NCBI RefSeq assembly: GCF_047663525.1
Contig: NC_092617.1
Coordinates: 2,918,501 to 2,982,500 of the forward strand
From: Anas platyrhynchos
Taxonomy: Eukaryota > Chordata > Aves > Anseriformes > Anatidae
Direction: 5' to 3'
DNA length: 64,000 nucleotides
In this document: one piece after another, positions 11,035 to 21,590 of the stretch
How positions within the stretch are numbered: position 1 is the stretch's first letter
Layout: every line of letters starts with the position of its first letter
Notes under the pieces: generated by a model
Told to the model about the DNA's origin: nothing
What the model saw: the letters and a program-made list of their open reading frames with translations, nothing else
Databases searched by the model: none
Made by a program: the position numbers and the translations under genes

Positions 11035-11235
11035 TACCACACCAACGTACTGAAAAATGGGGGTGTACCGCCAAGCACTTCCCCATGCCAGCGTTACCGC
11101 ACACCTGAGTTTACCAGATTCCCTGGTGTACTTCCAAGCACTTCCCCGTGCAAGGATTACCGTACACCAGATTCCCCTGGTGTAGTGCCAGCACTTCCCC
11201 GTGCAAGGGCTTACCATACACCAGATACCCGACCC
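11035..11235 (-). repeat. Short tandem repeat in the proviral leader
   Basis: About three imperfect copies of a roughly 60-bp unit that contains AGCACTTCCCC and a TACACCAGATTCCC-like segment. They lie between the primer site and the gag relic, where a retroviral leader and packaging region would be. Confidence 0.7.
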
Positions 11236-11479
11236 CCAAGGCAATACTTAATATTTCTTACCTTGGTCTGTGCACAGAGTAACCGGATCGATTCTTAAAA
11301 ACCCGGAGTGCCTACCTTCTTCCTTTCCCCACTACTTCACGGATCCTGCCTCTTTAACCAGTCTCGGGCCCTCTGTCAGCTTTCCGCAGAACCGCCACCG
11401 TCGATGCACAGGACCACTGAAATCAGCGGGGCATGCCTTCCTGCTGCTGCGGCGGTGGGGCTCCCCAGTAGGTGACTGG

Positions 11480-11497
11480 ATCCCGGACGAGCCCCCA
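11480..11497 (-). promoter_or_regulatory. Retroviral primer binding site, tRNA-Pro
   Basis: The minus strand reads TGGGGGCTCGTCCGGGAT, a perfect match to the primer site known from murine leukemia-type viruses. It lies 3 bases from the LTR edge at 11501 and proves the minus orientation and class I affiliation. Confidence 0.95.
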
Positions 11498-11500
11498 AAT

Positions 11501-11941
11501 TGTGAGAAACACTCCGTAGCCAATAACTTAGGCTCAGGCGAGGATCTCAGTGAAGTAGTAATTTATTCGCGATTGCAATGGCGGGCGCCCCACAAGCAGG
11601 AGAGAGCGCATCTACTAGTTCCAAAACACAGTTTATATACCTTTTGATGGCAGGACCCTCCCCTGTTTCCCCACTGAGTGGGTAATCCATGTTCACAATC
11701 TATCTGATGCTTCACAAACAATGCATGGCCTTCAGTTGCTGGCCTGTTAAATTTCAAAATTCTTTTGACATTTTTACTGCTTGAAGTGGTAATGTTTCTT
11801 CACTTATCTGACTTGACTTGACACCGTGATTTTCACCTAATTGTCCTAAGGAGTCTGGTTGTCTGCATTTTACTAGGTCACCTGCTAAACTTTCTTATCA
11901 CTGTAAGCATATCTCAGTACCACATTCCCTCCTTCTAAACA
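11501..11941 (-). mobile_element. 5' LTR of the gammaretrovirus-like provirus
   Basis: About 441 bp with TG and CA ends next to the tRNA-Pro site. On the minus strand a TATA box (TATATAA, plus-strand 11633-11639) is followed by AATAAA (plus-strand TTTATT at 11562-11567), giving the order U3-R-U5. The outer boundary at 11941 is inferred from the CA end. No partner LTR is present in the window. Confidence 0.8.
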
Positions 11942-11978
11942 ATGTAACTCTGAAAAAACAACATTTCTATTCCCACAC

Positions 11979-12690
11979 TGTGATTACTCTGTGATGACAC
12001 TTTGATGAAGCTATGATGACACTATGACGATGCTGTTATGATGCTATGATTACACTGTGATGATACTGTCATGACGCTGTTATGGTTCTGTGATGACGCT
12101 GCGATGCTGCTGTGATGATGCTGTGATGATGCTGTTATGACGCTGCGATGATGCTGTGATGACACTGCGATTATGCTGTGATGACGCTGTGATGACGCTG
12201 TGTTGATGCTGTGTTGATGCTATAATGATGCTGTGATGACACTGAAATGACGCTGTTATGATGCTGTGATAATGCTGTGATAACGCTCTGATTGTGCTGT
12301 TAGGATGCTGTAATGATGCTGTGATGACGGTATGATGATGCTGTTATGACGCTGCGATGACACTGCAAAGACGCTGTGATGACGCTATGATGATGCTATT
12401 TTGATGCTGTGATGACGCTGTGATGACACTTATTATACTGTAATGACGCTGTGATGATGCTATGATGATGCCGTGATGACGCTGTGATGACGTGCTGATG
12501 ATGCTGTGATGATGCTCTTGTGATGCTGTGATGACGCTGTGATGAAGCTGCGATGACACTGCAATTACACTGTGATGATGCTTTGATTACTCTGTGATGC
12601 CGTTGTGATGACGCTGCTAAGACGCTCTGATGATGCTGTCATGATGCTTTGATGACACTGTGATGACACTGTGATTATGCTTTGATGATG
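11979..12690. repeat. Minisatellite with an 11-bp period
   Basis: About 64 imperfect tandem copies of an 11-bp unit, mostly TGATGATGCTG or TGATGACGCTG. Single-base variants are scattered and length errors are few. It starts about 40 bp outside the proviral LTR and ends at the CR1 fragment at 12690. On the minus strand it reads as an 11-residue-period Ser/His/Ile/Gln peptide, a by-product of the period, since 33 bp equals 11 codons. Confidence 0.9.
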
Positions 12691-13235
12691 CTGGTGCGGC
12701 CTCACCTCGAGTACTCTGTGCAGTTCTGGGCACCACAGTATAAAAAGGACATGAAACTGTTGGAGAGTGTCCAGAGGAGGGCTACGAAGATGGTGAAAGG
12801 CCTGGAGGGGAAGACGTACGAGGAACGGCTGAGGGCACTGGGCCTGTTCAGCCTGGAGAGGAGGAGGCTGAGCGGAGCGGAGACCTCATCGCAGTCTACA
12901 ACTTCCTCGTAAGGGGGTGTCGAGAGGCAGGAGACCTTTTCTCCATTAACACCAGTGACAGGACCCGCGGGAACGGGGTTAAGCTGAGGCAGGGGAAATT
13001 TAGGCTTGACATCAGGAGGGGGTTCTTCACAGAGAGGAGGTTGCACACTGGAACAGGCTCCCCAGGGAAGTGGTCACTGCACCGAGCCTGACTGAATTTA
13101 AGAAGAGATTGGACTGTGCACTTAGTCACATGGTCTGAACTTTTGGGTAGACCTGTGCGGTGTCAAGAGTTGGACTTGATGATCCTTAAGGGTCCCTTCC
13201 AACTCAGGATATTCTATGATTCTATGATTCTATGT
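12690..13235 (+). mobile_element. CR1 LINE 3' fragment
   Basis: It opens inside the C-terminal part of CR1 ORF2 ([18 protein letters not shown], then VQRRATKM) and runs through the 3' UTR (TTGATGATCCTTAAGGGTCC). It ends in the tail repeat ATTCTATG at about 13210-13235. The frame is broken near 12890. It is 5' truncated, as most CR1 copies are. Confidence 0.95.
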
Positions 13236-13540
13236 TTCCATTGGGCCGTCTACCAGACATTGTAATGAATACTATGAGCAGGACTAGAGGGGTCTTGTTT
13301 CCAGCCAGGGGGAGGCAGGGAGGAAAAGGACAATCGAGTTTACTGGACTGGGTATATTTAATGTCCTAGCATATCAGACCCACAAATGTATCAGGCTCTA
13401 CTGGACACAGCCAATAAAGATATATTTTCTTTATTTTTCACCCTGAGTTTTCCACAGAAGACCCAAGAGAGACCATGGATGTCCAGGTGTCTACTGAGAT
13501 TCAGGCTAAATTTCTCAGGATCCAATGATCATTTCAAATG
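13236..13540. other. V block, left part
   Basis: No gene is seen. The segment at 13440-13540 (around CCACAGAAGACCCAAG and GGATGTCCAGGTGTCTACT) recurs at 25555-25640 and, reversed, at 56096-56200, each time bordering the same larger block. Confidence 0.55.
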
Positions 13541-13642
13541 TATTTTATTTTATTTTATTTTATTTTATTTTATTTTATTTTATTTTATTTTATTTTATTT
13601 TATTTTATTTTATTTTATTTTATTTTATTTTATTTTATTTAT
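13541..13642. repeat. (TTTTA)n pentanucleotide microsatellite
   Basis: About 20 nearly perfect TTTTA units. The same microsatellite is present at the same place in the V blocks at 26499 and 55994. Confidence 0.98.
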
Positions 13643-14690
13643 ACTTTATTTCTTTCCCAAGGAGCCCCTGACTTCTCTTAGAAAGGGTTTCATGTGCTGG
13701 GCTGGGCAAGAGTTACAGGGACAAAGACCACTGCTGGCAGTGGAGGTGTCACACCCCCAGACTCTGATTTTCCTCCTGATGGAGTTCTCCAAAGAAATAA
13801 CCCTGGATGAGTAGCAATAGGAGAATGATTCTCCAAACTGAAATGCAACAAAATTCAGCCTTTGAAACAATAAAATATTTTTATTATGTGCTTTGTGAAA
13901 TCTTCTTCCTTAACTACATCTTGCAAGCTCTGCAAGTAGCTGCACAAGGCATGAAGGCTTGAAGATTAAAATGGAAGAGATGTTAGGATTTTCTTCATTT
14001 TAATGAGTTCCATGGTGTATTTTGATGCTCAGTCTATGAAGTTCAGGTACTGAGAAGAGAGTGATGCAACCGCTTGAGCAAGTAAAGTCAGGAGTAAAAG
14101 TTGAAGTGACTTGGAGTATTAATGGGCCCCACTGAGGGCTGTTACTAACAAAGGCTCCCCAGGGCCTTATTAGGGCAGATAATTGGAAGCCATGGTTACA
14201 GAGAGGCAAAGCACTGTGCTGAGAAAAGTCTTGGTTGGTTTTAGTGAAGCAGAATTGGCAAGGCCTGACCCCTGGAACTGGGAGGGGAGATCCTGCACCC
14301 CCATGTCTGCCTCAAGGCTTTTCCTGGGGATCTGTGGGATGGGGTGGGCAGTGTGATGTCGTGAGAAGAAGAGTGGTATGAAACCTCTGAGCTGTTGCAT
14401 GTGTTGAAAGGAATCTATGAGGCCCCATCACAATGAATATAACATATCTCCTCATAAGCTCTAACCAAAGGGACAAAACCTTCACGGCAGTTGGGGCATT
14501 CCCTTTTTATCAGCACCCTCTGCCTTCTCCTCCACAGGCTTTCCTATGCTGTCCCACACATTGCCCTATTTTCTTGAAGTCTGCAGACACCCATCTCAGT
14601 TCACCATCTTGTCCTCATCCCTAGCTTTCACTGACCTCTTGTCAACCCTCACCAGCTATTTATTGAAACACAAAGCAAGGGTCTGATCAG
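13643..14690. repeat. V block copy 1
   Basis: A duplicated non-genic block. It is repeated at 26607-27760 in the same orientation and at 54940-55990 reversed, with a partial reversed copy at about 46676-46830. Shared marks are GACAAAGACCACTGCTGGCA near 13721 and AATGAGTTCCATGG near 14003. No reading frame is conserved between copies and no protein family is recognised. Confidence 0.65.
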
Positions 14691-15345
14691 AGGGTGACCT
14701 TTTGCACCACAACATGACCCTCTGAGGGACATTTCTTCCTCCTCGTGGCCAGTGCATAACTTCCAAGGTGCACTTTGTGGCATTTTTTTCTCTCCTGCTC
14801 TTTCTTACTACCAAAGGAAGCTCCATCAGGGTGGAAACCACTCCTGAAGTAGGCATCCCAACCCAGCAGGCTCCTTGCAGCCTCTCAGCCAACCAGACAC
14901 AAGTCGCCTCAGCAGAACCTTCCAAGCCAGGGGCCTGCTGCTGGCCTTGCAGCTTCTTGTGGAGACACAGCCAAGCCTTGTGCCTGCTGCTGCCCACTCA
15001 TGGACTCAAGCAGAAGGGACAGGACAACCCAAGTTGGGGCCTTCTTTCTGCCTGGGTCCTCCTGGGTCTGGAGGCTGAGGGGATCCCCCAGTCAGCATGC
15101 CAAGCAGGTGCCTTCTGCTGGCCTAGCAGGGCCACTGGCAGATGTCAGCCCAAAAGTGCAGATGCCAGGGAGAAGTCAAGGCTGACCTGCCACCTCCAGA
15201 CACAAGTGACCTCCCAGTCCCTTTCTGTGACACCTTCCTGCTGCTGCCCTATCAAGTGCAGAGAGAGAAGTGACCTCACAGTCCCTGCCACAGTCACATT
15301 CCTGCTTCTGGGGCAGGAGATGCTGAGGCAGAGCTGAGCTCCTCA
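14691..15345 (+). repeat. U block copy 1 (stop-poor GC-rich block)
   Basis: A block found at least seven times in the window, here with a 189-codon frame (14768-15337). Readable text is VETTPEVGIPTQQAPCSLS, then QALCLLLP, then CQAGAFCWPSRATG, then CCCPIKCR. A second overlapping frame (15000-15185, starting MDSSRRDRTT) is also open and also kept in other copies. Two open frames in near-identical copies are as well explained by base composition and recent duplication as by coding. No known domain, signal peptide or splice structure was recognised. Confidence 0.6.
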
Positions 15346-16030
15346 GAGCATTCCCACCCATCTCCTCCTTGTGGCCCACAAGCTGACCAGATCCATGGCC
15401 CCTAGAATTCATTTGGTGTTAGGGTTTTGTTTAGTTCTCTTAAGCAGTTGTCTAGTGTTAAGTGGACCATTTAATGCTAGTATTAAGGGCAGAGATCAGA
15501 GTGATTAAGAGAGTAAGAGTTAGGGGAAGCAGCTATGGGCTGACTTTTGTCTCCAAGTGGTACGTTGAGGTCAGTCATTAGAGTAGTGGATTCCTGTCAG
15601 GGTACTGAGTAGCATTTAGTTTTAGGAAGCAAGTTTACAGGTTGAAGCTGGGGAATAGCTTTGTATGACTATTTTAAGTCACAGTTACTGCCGTATCAGC
15701 ATAACCTGAACCCTCTTACCTCTACAAAATCCTTAATTTCTGCTGGCCAAACCCCTATTCCCTCCTCTCAGTCTCACATTTCTCCTGGCCAGGCTTCTCC
15801 TGATTTCCCCATATCAGCTATCTTTTTAGGGACATGCTTATGATGTCTTTCATGATCTTAGACTATCTGTCAGTACTCTGTTGGCTACTATATTCCTGAG
15901 AAAATTGACACTTAATACACAATGGAAAAGGACACACAAGTCCACCAGAGCACCCTGCACAATGTGTCCAGCAGCTTGGCACCATCACAAAAGTGTGGTT
16001 TCTGCCTACAAGTTTTCTTTCCAGAATGGC
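15346..16030 (-). repeat. T block (low-complexity duplicated block)
   Basis: Rich in GGGTT/TTAGGG-like and AGTGTTAAG motifs. It is a reversed relative of 24480-24790, 32030-32340, 47080-47380 and 54190-54340. The end (15750-16030, around CCATATCAGCTATC and CCAGAATGGCTCCTATGG) recurs at 57290-57560, and reversed at 24090-24420 and 31770-31890. No gene is seen. Confidence 0.55.
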
Positions 16031-17930
16031 TCCTATGGCTCCAGGGTAACTTTTCGCAGGCACTCAGTTCCCCAAGCCACACCACTCTTGCCCGCAGGAT
16101 CTATGTGTCTCTCCAAGCCTCCCCTCTTCCCCTGCAGTAGTGGCACCTTACTGCAGCAGGTTGGTGCATCTCCAGGCTCAGGGGTGTTTCCTGAAGGCCT
16201 GCCCCATGTGGGGAGTGGTGGGGAGGAAGAGAGCAAGGTCATCTCCTGGGGCATGGCTGAGCACAGCCCAGCCATCCTGCACCGCAGGCAGGCCCCTGCT
16301 CCCAGGCTGAGGCACACATGCAAGGTGGACACTTCTCCATCATTCCAGCTTCACGCAGGGACCTTCAGCGCTGTCCTAGTAACAGGAGTGACCTCGTCCT
16401 CCTACTCCATCCACAGACAGCTGCTAAAGCTCTGAGTGTCTCTGTTTCTCACAGCTTTCACCCAAGTCTTTCTCCTGGCCCTCCCCACTGCCCAGCACTG
16501 CCTCTCAGGTGGCACTCAGTGACCCTTCAGAAGGGCCTTTGGGCTTCCTCAAATGTCCTGGTGCTTATTAGCACCTCCTTGGCTCCTTCCAGAGCTCAGA
16601 GGGAGCTTTCTAGTCCAGCACAGGGCCCTGCACTGGCTGTGGCTGGGATGGCGTTACTCTATGCAGATCATCTCCTGTGGTTCTGTGTTTTTGATGTGTC
16701 TAGAGCAGTGTTGGTCACCCATGGCTCTGGTCCCTGTTCCTGAGCATTGCTTGCACAACATCAAGGCCTTCTCTGCTTCTCACTCTGCCCGACCAGCAAG
16801 GTGGTTGAGGGTGGGCAAAAGTCTAGGAAGGGAACCCGCTGTGACAGCTGACCCAGCCTGACCAAATGGATGTTCCATGGCACATAACATAGTGCTCAGC
16901 AATACATATTGGGATCATCTTTCCAAGACAAGGTGGCACTCTCTCAGAGACTTCGTGCACAATGGTCTGCTAGTGGGAACTGATGAGTTACAAAATGTTC
17001 ATCATGTTTGGCTTTTGATTTTTATTTCTTTCTTTTTTCTTTTCCTTTCCTATCCTTATGTGTCTTTCTCTCAATTTGTGAATTTCACTTACTTATACTG
17101 TTCCCTATCCTCTGCCCTCTAGAGGAGGAGTAAGGAGGCAGCCCATGAAAGTTGCTGTCTGGGATGAGCAAGGAGGAGGCTGGCTATGGTGCCAGGAGAT
17201 GGAGGTCCGTGAAGCTGCAGGAGCCCTGCTCTCTTGCCTGGCAGATCCCCAGCACACAGTGCCTGTGCCCCGCAGGGCCAGCCCTGCTCCCCAGAGCAGC
17301 ACAAGAGGCCTGGCCCAGCCACAGTGCAGCCTGCCCAAAGAGCTTTCTCCTTCTCATTTCTGTTTTTATACAGGACCAGCAATGCTGCCCTTCTCTTTCC
17401 CAGGGCCATCCCTGCTCCCAGAGGGACTTGTCCAGGGCAGTGTGTCTACGCTAGCCTGGCTGGCCATTGCTGCTTCCCTCCCTGTGCTCCCCTCAGGGCC
17501 TCGAGGTGGTGGATCTGCTGTGAGAGCCAGGGGCTCTGGTGCGCTGGGATACCCACAGGTCTTCCCCATGTGCGTGCTACTCAGGGTGGGCAGCAGACCC
17601 AACTCCATGGGGATCTCTGCTCCTGAGCCCCTTTCCATGTGTGCTGATGGCTCAGCAGCACAGGGCAGTGCTGGGCTTATCCATGGGGTGTGTCTGAGGG
17701 CACAAAGGGCAGGCGAGTGTTGCACCAGACCTGGCCCAGAAGCCTATAAGGAGGGTCTCCACTGTTACTTTGCAGTCTTATGGGTCTTCACCTGCTGCCT
17801 CTTCATTGCCTCCCCTGGCATTGCAGAGACTTCCTTAGAACAAAGACACCTCAGATTCACTTTTCCCTCTAAAAAATACACCTAAAAGTTCTTCTTTGGA
17901 TGGTCATTCATTTTACAAGGTCCTAATCAC
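16031..17930. other. Intergenic stretch without a recognised gene
   Basis: Several frames of 100 to 250 codons are open (for example 17145-17885), but they overlap in several frames of GC-rich DNA and show no family features. The part at 16440-16640 (TCTCCTGGCC, then CACTGCCTCTCAGGTGGCACTC) recurs at 63800-63940 at the right edge, so it is another duplicated block. The remainder appears single-copy within this window. Confidence 0.45.
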
Positions 17931-18853
17931 TGCCCACTGAACACCTTGTCCATGAAGATCACCTGACATCTCTGGCAGCTCCAGATTCCTCTGCAGGCCT
18001 GAATCGGCCATCAGCCCCACTGCAGGAGGTGCAGTCCCATCAAGATGAATCCAGTTGTCTACTTTGGGAAGTGCCACCATAAAGAGAGCTCTCGGTGCAG
18101 CCCTTGATCCCTCACAGAACACCCTGGGACTTTTTAAGCCTGAACTCCACAAAGATGCCCAGATAACAGAAGAGCAGGGAGCAACCCCTTGGCTGTATTC
18201 CTGGCAGCAGCTTTGGAAGAGGAGTCTGGGCTTGTGGGTTTGCCCTGAGCAAGACCCTCTTGTTACTGTGGTGCTAGCAGGGAGGCCAGCTGTCACCCAC
18301 GGCTGCACTGTACTTGCTGCTGCCTTCAGGAATTGGGATGCCACTGTAGAGACAACAGGACTGTTACCAAGGTACACGAGATCTGATGGCTTATCCAAAT
18401 ACAAGAGAAAAGGAGAAAAATGTGGAGACCAAAAGAGAGAAGCAGTGAAAAGGCCACGTTCTGCTGCTGGCCATGGCCCTGGATCCAGGGAAGCAGCAGC
18501 CCTGACCCAACCTCCATCTGACACCAGGGCTCCTGGTCCTGAGCCCCTCCTGCATGCTGGGGCTGTTTCCCCAGCTCCAGAGGAGATTGGAAGAGATGGT
18601 AGCGGGTAACAATGTGGTTCTGATGTTTGTTTTTGTTTTAGTTTTTCTTTTTGTCTGTGTTTCTCTACATGGTAAGCCTGCTTCTTTAGGTAATTAGAAG
18701 ATTGGGTATTTAAAATGAAAAAAAAAAATCAGGTAGCAGGTTAAGGATAATATTATTTAAATCAAAAGGAATAATTTGAAGAAAATATTTTAGGGAAATG
18801 TAATAATTAGTTTTTTTTCACAGTTCCTGAAATAATCAGGGAACTCACAGTCA
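17931..18853 (-). other. Q block: 3' flank of OR2
   Basis: Read on the minus strand this follows the OR2 stop and carries the CATCTCTTCCAATCTCCTCTGGAGC-like segment (18575-18600) shared with the 3' flanks of OR3 (28661-29506), OR4 (35750-36000) and OR6 (51880-51975). No protein is supported; frames on both strands are GC-driven. Confidence 0.55.
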
Positions 18854-19778
18854 TTATTGATTCCAAAAAAACAGGTTTCCAAAGAGTTTCCTTACTGCAT
18901 TCTTGAGCTCCTGGTTCCTCATGCTGTAGATGAGGACGTTCACTACTGGAGGTACCACTGAATACAGAACTGCCACAACAAGATCCATGGATGGGAAGGA
19001 GATGGAGGGGGGCTTCAGGTAGGCAAACATGCCAGTGCTGATAAAGAGGGAGACCACAGCCAGGTGAGGGAGGCACGTGGAAAAGGCTTTGTGCCGGCCC
19101 TGCTCAGAGGGCATCCTCAGCACTGCCCTGCACATAGGACACCACAATGAAAACAAAACAAACTAATGTGAAAGAAACACTAAACACAAGTGCCCCAACT
19201 TCCCTGAGGTAGTAGTCTGAGCAGGAGAGCTTGAGGATCTGGGGGATTTCACAGAAGAACATGTCCACAGCATTGCCTTCACAGAGGGGCAGGGAAAATG
19301 TGTTGGCCGTGTGCAGGACAGCATCAAGAAAGCCACTGCCCCAGGCAGCTGCTGCCATCTGGGCACAAGCTCTGCTGCCCACGAGGCTCCCGTAGTGCAG
19401 GGGCTTGCAGATGGCAATGTAGCGGTCATAGGCCATGATGGTGAGGAGATAGCACTCTGAACCAAAAAAGAATAAAAAGAAGACCTGTGCAGCACATCCT
19501 TGATAGGAGATGGCCCTGGTGTCCCGGAGGGCATTGGCCATGGCTTTGGGCAGAGTGGTGGAGATGCAGCCCAGGTCGAGGAGGGCGAGGTTGAGGAGGA
19601 AGAAGTACATGGGGGTGTGGAGGCGGTGGTCGCAGGCTACGGCACTGAGGATGAGGCCGTTGCTCAGGAGGGCAGCCAGGTAGATGCCCAGGAAGAGCGC
19701 GAAGTGCAGGAGCTGCAGCTCGCGTGTGTCTGCGAATTCCAGCAGGAGGAACTCACTCACAGAGCTGACATTAGACAT
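18854..19778 (-). pseudogene. OR2: olfactory receptor pseudogene (frameshift)
   Basis: The 5' part (ATG at 19778, MSNVSSVSEF...) is open for 224 codons through TM1-TM5 with a normal GN, PMYFF and MAYDRY. Near 19130 the frame shifts. Where paralogues read GTGCAG-ATCTTCAG-GGCAGTG, here the eight bases ATCTTCAG are absent, a deletion between two CAG repeats. The remainder (KAFSTC, TM6, TM7) continues in another frame to the stop at 18854-18856. The NPLIY motif is also changed to NVLIY (codon at 18935-18937). Two separate hits make this a clear pseudogene. A splice-acceptor-like CTTCCTTGTACAG lies just upstream of the ATG, as in OR1. Confidence 0.95.
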
Positions 19779-21590
19779 CTCTTATTTCTGGTCATGAGGT
19801 CCTGTACAAGGAAGACAAAGGCAGTGATAATGTACCACAGACATATCGGAGTAAAATCCTTTCCATTTTCTCATTTAAAATCACCAAAAAAATGCCCATT
19901 TCCAGGCAGATATTTTGGAGCTCTCTTTCATTGATTCTGTCTGAGAGTGCCTCTGGGAGCAGGGGATCCTCTGTGGGCAATGGAAGAATCAGTTCTGTAC
20001 TACTGCCAGAGGGAGTAGCATGGTAGGAACATGGTAGGAACATGGTAGGAACATGGGGTAGTCTCAGATTAACTTTACTGCTGTATCAAAGAGATTTCCC
20101 CAGTTTTGCTGCTAGTTCACCTAACTGCAGAGCAGAGGTGTGGAGGTTTAGATATGTAATCATTTGTTTTGTGTTTTTGGTTGTAGCTGCCCCACCACAC
20201 CGGAGAACTGTTTCTAAGGCATAAATCCTGAGCATTCTGCTACACTCCAAGTGAAACTTTGCGGATCCTCAGAGGCAAAGAGATTGTCCCTTTAGTGCCG
20301 AGTGTCCCTCAGACACAACAGCCAGCCTCTCCATCAGTGCTGGTCTCAGCTGCCCTGTGAGAGCTGCAGGAAAGTTGTGCTCAGTTGTTCATCTGAAAAG
20401 AACCTGAACACTGCTGACAGCAGAAGAATCTGGGATCAAATTGCACATCTCCACACCCCTCACTCTGTCCCCGTACTCCCCTTTCCCCAAACACACCAAG
20501 GGCACACCACTGTCTCTGAAATCCCCATCCCCAGCCAGCCTGGGAACAAGACCAGCAGCGGCACAGCCAGCTGGAGAAGTCAGCAGGAATGCCAGCGTAC
20601 TGCTGCCAGGGGAGGCAAGGCCAGGGAGGGACAGACAGACACTCAGCAGACCCTCCTGTGCTGCAGCTCTGCCTGCAGAGGAGGCAGCTCCTGCTCATTG
20701 CAAATGATCTGTGTTCACCTCAAGCCAGCAGAGACCTCCAAAAGACAGGGCACTGGTCACTGGAGGATTTGCAGCTCCAAAAGATCAGCTAGTATAAAAC
20801 CTGAGAGGACCACAATGATGATGTTGGTGTAGTTTCTGGGCTGAACTGTTGGAAGGGACTTTATGAAGTTCATTGATTAAATATTGATCTCTCACTGCAA
20901 TGTTCTAGGAGTCTCAGTCTTCAGTACAAACCTGACCACCTATTACCATGAAACCAGCCTCCGCTGTACCACAGGTATCTGCAAGCACAGGCTACAGAAA
21001 AAGTCTTGCCATTCAGGTATCCCCTGCCTTGGTCTTCCTTTTCAAAAATCCAATCATAAATGCCATTCTCTAAAGCATTTTCTACTCGTTTCTGGAGAAA
21101 CAGAGAAACTCACCCTGACAGATGCTATCAGCCATTGGATGTGCCAGCTGTAGGAGACCCCTCTGGCAACCCCACCTGCAGTGCCCTGCTGCCAGAGCCT
21201 CACGGTGTCAAGAGCCTGCAGATGTGTCCTGCCACACGCTGCCCTCTGTTGTTGCGCTCCTCAGTGCCTCCAAGCCGTCTCTCCTTCTCTCCTCTCTGTG
21301 TGCCAGCTGCGGTCAGAGCCCCCAGCCCTGCTGCGCTGTGCAGAGGAGCTGCTCCTGGGCACAGCTGTTTCTCTGCAGCAGTTGCCAGGAGCTCCCCTTG
21401 GGCCCAGGAGCCCGGCCCAGCTCAGCAACACAGCACCCGACCATGGCATCTCTTGCTCTGTGCCCTTGGGCTCCCTCGAGGTGTCCCCAAGGCCTCAGGG
21501 CTGACAGCTCCTGAAGGCAGCAGGGTCTCTGCTGGGGTGTGGTGGTTGAAGCAGACTGAAGTCATCACTGTCTGCTCCTAGATTAATTTG
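19779..21590 (-). other. 5' flank of OR2 (P block, A type)
   Basis: Reversed copy of the OR1 5' flank. The segments at 20560-20800 and 21110-21500 match 1780-2050 and 1327-1440. The part at 19900-20040 (short tandem ATGGTAGGAAC repeats, then ATGGGGTAGTCTCAGAT) also resembles 31270-31420 and 2860-2950. No coding gene is seen; open frames here are shared with 42500-43050 but in several frames at once. Confidence 0.55.
20020..20054. repeat. Short tandem repeat ATGGTAGGAAC
   Basis: Three tandem copies of the 11-base unit ATGGTAGGAAC end in ATGGGGTAG. OR1's flank has a single copy in the reverse sense (GTTCCTACCATG, 2879-2890). Confidence 0.8.

Larger units (their letters stand above)
5815..11941 (-). 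mobile_element. 3'-truncated class I (gammaretrovirus-like) endogenous retrovirus
   Basis: On the minus strand the order is LTR (11501-11941), tRNA-Pro primer site (11480-11497), repeat-rich leader, gag, protease, reverse transcriptase, integrase and env. Each region is recognisable by motif but carries stops, frameshifts and deletions, so no protein can be made whole. The 3' end stops inside the env transmembrane subunit at about 5815 against OR 3'-flank DNA. No second LTR and no target duplication are visible, so the 3' part was lost after or during insertion. Component relics are listed separately. Confidence 0.9.

Noticed and set aside
12344-12559. Ser/His-rich repeat protein on the minus strand of the 11-bp minisatellite
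   Set aside because: Any stop-free 11-bp repeat gives an 11-residue repeat in all three frames; there is no sign of a gene around it.
11979-12690. CRISPR-like array
   Set aside because: Units of 11 bp without spacers, in a vertebrate genome, form a plain minisatellite.
17145-17885. 246-codon frame as a new gene
   Set aside because: Overlapping long frames on both strands, no recognised family, no copy elsewhere and no supporting splice or start context.
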